From Propionivibrio sp. (lineage in GTDB: Bacteria; Pseudomonadota; Gammaproteobacteria; Burkholderiales; Rhodocyclaceae), in NCBI RefSeq assembly GCF_029255185.1, contig NZ_JAPUVO010000094.1, positions 1 through 45,882 of the forward strand: DNA of 45,882 nucleotides. The letters are read 5' to 3'. This document shows, piece after piece, positions 42,808 to 45,882 of the stretch. Under the pieces are notes generated by a model. That model was not told where the DNA came from and searched no databases. It worked only from the letters and a program-made list of their open reading frames with translations. The position numbers were made by a program, and so were the translations under genes. Numbering within the stretch: position 1 is the stretch's first letter; every line of letters begins with the position of its first letter.

Positions 42808-43923
42808 TCATCGCCTGGAATTTTCCAGATAGTAGTTCAGCACCTTGTCGAGGTAGGTGGAGGGTGCCGGCAGGCCAAGTCCAGCGGCAGAAAGCAGGGC
42901 TTGCGTACGGCTGTTGGCAAAGGTCTGCTCGGTGGCCAGGTAATCGAGAAATACTGGCAGGGTCTTGATCGCCCGCCGGGTTTCAGCGGGCATGAAGACA
43001 CTGACTCCGTTGAGAAGTGCCCGAAAAACGCCAGTCGGCAAATTGATGACTGGAGGAAGCCTGCGACCGGCAGAACGAAAGGCGCGTCGTACGTTTTCGC
43101 GCAAAGGCTCGAGAAGCAATGCCATTTCCGGCCCCGAGCAAGAGTGAATGATCCGGCCGGTGGTCGCGGTAGTCGTGCTGGACCAGGCGATGGCCTTGGC
43201 GACGTAATCTGCCGGCACGATATCGAGCCGGGCAACACCGAAGCCCGGGGCCAGCCCCAGCGTGCGTCGTCCGCAGAGAAACTCGCATAGGTGATAGAAA
43301 ATCTGGAAATGAATGATGCGCCCACTGCGTGTGTCGCCGACAACCATGCTGGGTCGATGAACGGTGAGCGGCAGGCCACGTTCAAGCGCTCCTCGTATCG
43401 TGTCTTCGGCTTCCGCCTTGGCTTGTTCATAGGTGTTGTGGAAGCCGCGCGGGGTCAGGATCCAGTCTTCGGGAACCGTGCCGTTGGTGCGTCCGCCAAC
43501 GCCAACGGTACTGACGAATTCAATTTTTTCCAGGCGCGGGCAGTGCTGTGCAAAATCAATGATATTTTGTGCTGAATCGACTGAAGAGTGCCGCGCCTGT
43601 TCGATCGGCAGGTTCATCCGAACATTGCCTGCCGAGTGAACGATGTGGGTGCACTCACGGCAAAGTGACTGGTAGGCCGCATCATCAAGGGCAAACTTGG
43701 GCAGGGAGACATCGCCACGCAAGGCCTCCACCCGGCTACGGGTGGTCACGTCAGCGGGTTCGATCTGCCAGAAACTGAACAGGTCTTCAAGTCTTGACGG
43801 CAAGTCTTCGGCGGATTTCGCACGCAACAGGATGCGGACACTGCTTCTTGCATCTTGCAGCAGGATGGGTATCAGCGCACTGCCGATAGCGCCGGTGGCG
43901 CCGGTGACAAAGTAGGTTTTCAT
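42808..43923 (-). CDS. NAD(P)-dependent acyl reductase / SDR (thioester-reductase-like)
   Basis: The 371-residue extended SDR has GATGAIGSALIP at residues 8-19 and catalytic YEQAK. Its layout (FVSTVGVGG, YEQAKAEAEDTIRGAL, HRPSMVVGD) matches the NAD_binding_4 group, including thioester and fatty-acyl reductases. Its start overlaps the ligase stop (ATGA), so the two probably act in sequence: activation of an acid, then reduction of the thioester or adenylate (inference). Confidence 0.75.
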   Translation of the reverse strand: MKTYFVTGATGAIGSALIPILLQDARSSVRILLRAKSAEDLPSRLEDLFSFWQIEPADVTTRSRVEALRGDVSLPKFALDDAAYQSLCRECTHIVHSAGNVRMNLPIEQARHSSVDSAQNIIDFAQHCPRLEKIEFVSTVGVGGRTNGTVPEDWILTPRGFHNTYEQAKAEAEDTIRGALERGLPLTVHRPSMVVGDTRSGRIIHFQIFYHLCEFLCGRRTLGLAPGFGVARLDIVPADYVAKAIAWSSTTTATTGRIIHSCSGPEMALLLEPLRENVRRAFRSAGRRLPPVINLPTGVFRALLNGVSVFMPAETRRAIKTLPVFLDYLATEQTFANSRTQALLSAAGLGLPAPSTYLDKVLNYYLENSRR

Positions 43924-45707
43924 AGGCTGAAGAATAGTACGCGACCATCCTTGCTTTGCGCTTCAAAGGGAGCGCCGGCAGCGTTATCGATGGTCATGCA
44001 AAGCTCGTTCAAGGCAGAAGAAAAATTTTTCTCGATCGTGCCTCTGCGCAGTTTCAGATTAGCGGTTAGCTCCCCGCCGGCGATTGTCAATGCTTGTGGC
44101 GTGACGGCCAATCCGGCCGGGCGCAGGTAAGTGGGTAACGCCGCCAATGCGAGTGCCGCTGCCGCCCGCAAATGCTCGCAAAGCTGATGCCGATCTGCCT
44201 GCCAGGCGGCTTCACTGACGACTAGCAGAGCCGTTGGCAAAGTACGGCCCGCACCAAATACTACGGCGTAATCAACCTGTGGTAGTCGGTGCAAAAGGCT
44301 TTCGATGCTTGCTGGTGCGACCCGGCGGCCGGTTGAGGTCTTGAATATCTCCGATTTTCGACCGATCAGCGTGATGAAGCCGTCATCATCAATGCGTGCA
44401 AAATCGCCACTCGATAGAAAACCGTCCTGGTCTATTCCGGTATCGGCCGCGTCTTCACCAAAGTAGGCGCTGAAAACTCCTGGTCCGCGCACGAGTAGTT
44501 CACCGTCGCTGGCAAGGCGAATATCGCATCCTTGCAGTGGGCGGCCAACGGTGCCAAAACGGAATTGGCCGGGCCGGTTCATGGATACCGGGATGATGTT
44601 TTCACTCAAGCCGTAGGCTTCGAGAATTGGCAGCCCCATGGCGTGAAAACGTTCAAGCAACCACAGGGGCATCGGTGCCGAGCCACTGACCATGCACTGG
44701 AGGTTGACACCCAAAATTCCCCTCAGTTTTCTCAGAACCACGAGTTCAGCCAAGGCAAATTGCAGCTTGAGTAAAAGGCCCGGAAGCTGACCGGCGCGCA
44801 GGGCGACTTGGTGCCGGTCGCCAACACGCAAGGCCCATTGCGCAAGCCGTTGCTGCCAGGCAGGCTTTGTTGCCAGGGCCTCCTGGATGCCGACGTAGAG
44901 CTTTTCATAGAAGCGTGGAACACCAATAAAAAGGCGTGGCGAAATATCGGGCAGGAAGCGCATGATCTGTCGTGGATCGGCGACGTAGAACGTCTGCGCA
45001 CCGCAGCCGATGGCGCAGAGGTTGATCATGCGCTGGAAAAGGTTGGATAGAGGGAGCCAGCAGGCCAGATGGCTGCCCGCGCGGATATCGGAAAAAGCGG
45101 CCAGGACGGAGGCAGTGGCCAGGCACATCTGGCGATGGCTGTATTCGATGCCTTTGGGGGCGCCCGTTGTGCCAGAGGTAAAAATAATGGTCGCCACCGC
45201 ATCCGGTTGGGCGTGGTTCCAGTCCTTGTCTTTATCGTCGACATTTTGAGAAACAAGGGAATCAAGTGCTATGACGTCAGGTTCGGAGCCAGTCTCGATG
45301 CTGACGACGAAGCGCAGGTTTTTGCGAACTTCACTACCCAGCTTGTCGAGAAGCGCCTGATTACCGACCACTATGCCAGTCAAATCGCAACGACGGGCAA
45401 TCTCCTGAATGTGTTCATCAAGTCCGTAAGGGTCAAGGCCGATGGCGACGCCACCCGCAGCCAGAATGCCAAGCTGGGCATAGTCCCACTCTTTGCAACT
45501 GGCGGCCATGATGCCTACGCGATGGCCTTGAGCCACCCCCAGTGTTCTGAGGCCAATGGCAAGGGAGGCAACGGCCTTGTGGTAATCGCCCCAGGTACTT
45601 GCAAGCCATTTTCCGTCTGCAGCCATTTGCCATAGCGCCACATCGTCCGGATTGGCAGAGTTGCGGACACAGAGCAGACCGGGAACGGTCCAGCCGGCAC
45701 TTTCCAT
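43920..45707 (-). CDS. AMP-dependent acyl-CoA synthetase / ligase
   Basis: The 595-residue ANL-family enzyme has A-motif IIFTSGTTGAPKGIEYSH, the VSGSAPMPLWLLERFHAMGL-type core and YGLSE (A5), GELLVRGPGVFSAYF and DDDGFITLIGRKSEIFKTSTGRR (A7-A8) with a lysine in the hinge. Closest to long-chain fatty acid CoA ligases of the FadD15 type. The ATG 45707 lies three bases from the stop of the IS630 transposase, so the native promoter region has probably been displaced. Confidence 0.87.
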   Translation of the reverse strand: MESAGWTVPGLLCVRNSANPDDVALWQMAADGKWLASTWGDYHKAVASLAIGLRTLGVAQGHRVGIMAASCKEWDYAQLGILAAGGVAIGLDPYGLDEHIQEIARRCDLTGIVVGNQALLDKLGSEVRKNLRFVVSIETGSEPDVIALDSLVSQNVDDKDKDWNHAQPDAVATIIFTSGTTGAPKGIEYSHRQMCLATASVLAAFSDIRAGSHLACWLPLSNLFQRMINLCAIGCGAQTFYVADPRQIMRFLPDISPRLFIGVPRFYEKLYVGIQEALATKPAWQQRLAQWALRVGDRHQVALRAGQLPGLLLKLQFALAELVVLRKLRGILGVNLQCMVSGSAPMPLWLLERFHAMGLPILEAYGLSENIIPVSMNRPGQFRFGTVGRPLQGCDIRLASDGELLVRGPGVFSAYFGEDAADTGIDQDGFLSSGDFARIDDDGFITLIGRKSEIFKTSTGRRVAPASIESLLHRLPQVDYAVVFGAGRTLPTALLVVSEAAWQADRHQLCEHLRAAAALALAALPTYLRPAGLAVTPQALTIAGGELTANLKLRRGTIEKNFSSALNELCMTIDNAAGAPFEAQSKDGRVLFFSL

Positions 45708-45710
45708 TAC

Positions 45711-45882
45711 TCAGCAGTCGGTAATATAGGCGACAGACGGTGCCTTGAAAAATGATCGGACGAGGTTGGGCAATTTTTGAAGTGTTGCAAGTTGCGCCTC
45801 TATTTTGTCGCGCAGTTTTTCGCCCTTTTGCAAAGGACGTCTTGCCGTGCCAGTACGTTTGACATGGCTCCATACCAGTTCA
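45711..45882 (-). mobile_element. IS630-family transposase, C-terminal end (continues beyond window)
   Basis: The reverse frame from 45882 to the TGA at 45711 reads ELVWSHVKRTGTARRPLQKG, then EKLRDKIEAQLATLQKLPNL and VRSFFKAPSVAYITDC. The ELVWSHVKR block is the region of the catalytic Glu of IS630 DDE transposases. The rest of the element lies outside the window. Confidence 0.85.

Overview
The window is chromosomal DNA of a GC-rich Gram-negative bacterium. It is most likely a betaproteobacterium of the Rhodocyclales (Dechloromonas, Azonexus, Propionivibrio or Accumulibacter-like). This is inferred from gene content and order (amgK-murU divergent from lptD-surA-pdxA-rsmA, the small zinc-finger gene between ilvE and waaF, paired EAL/HDOD proteins, CGCAGAG-type hairpin repeats); no 16S gene is present.

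Layout. 1-433: C-terminal end of a large DUF6701/MshQ-like pilus-associated protein. 442-3557: a DprE1/DprE2-like polyprenyl-phospho-sugar epimerase pair with a flippase-like membrane protein. 3691-5775: mnmA, a small exported protein and a Nudix hydrolase. 5879-8573: ilvE, a zinc-finger protein, waaF and an NTF2-like protein. 8668-11212: two tandem EAL/HDOD signalling proteins. 11227-12526: a RNase D-like exonuclease and a carboxylesterase. 12527-18299: a mosaic accessory region beside tRNA-Ser(GCT), with transposase and SDR debris, an AbiEi/AbiEii toxin-antitoxin pair flanked by two copies of a tiny unrecognised ORF, two phage-like hypothetical genes, a self-complementary RNA-like element and a HTH gene. 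18446-21611: lysC, a small HTH regulator, a radical SAM protein and queD. 21648-27403: DUF3859, then an Mla-type MCE lipid transporter operon joined to a complete RsbU/RsbW/RsbV-like partner-switching module. 27538-28988: an exported protein, an ISL3 wreck and a higBA remnant. 29011-33191: ubiH, pepP, murU, amgK. 33317-40149: lptD (carrying a complete PagP domain), surA, pdxA, rsmA. 40212-45882: DUF2892, xth, an orphan FtsX-type permease, an acyl ligase/reductase pair and the edge of an IS630 element.

The strongest finding is at 33317-37039. One uninterrupted frame encodes signal peptide, proline/alanine-rich linker, a PagP lipid A palmitoyltransferase domain with its His and Asp-Ser catalytic residues, a second linker, and then complete LptD. 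It would place the enzyme that consumes mislocalised outer-leaflet phospholipid on the machine that inserts LPS. The second is the physical and translational coupling of an MCE phospholipid transporter to a phosphatase, kinase and STAS partner switch, which suggests that lipid transport is controlled by STAS phosphorylation. waaF, PagP-LptD, SurA and the MCE operon together give the window an outer-membrane-asymmetry theme.

Smaller items are three copies of a long hairpin repeat between co-directional genes, a mutually exclusive hairpin system at 17172-17270, and tiny paralogous ORFs on both sides of the abiE cassette. All assignments come from reading motifs by eye; no database search was run.
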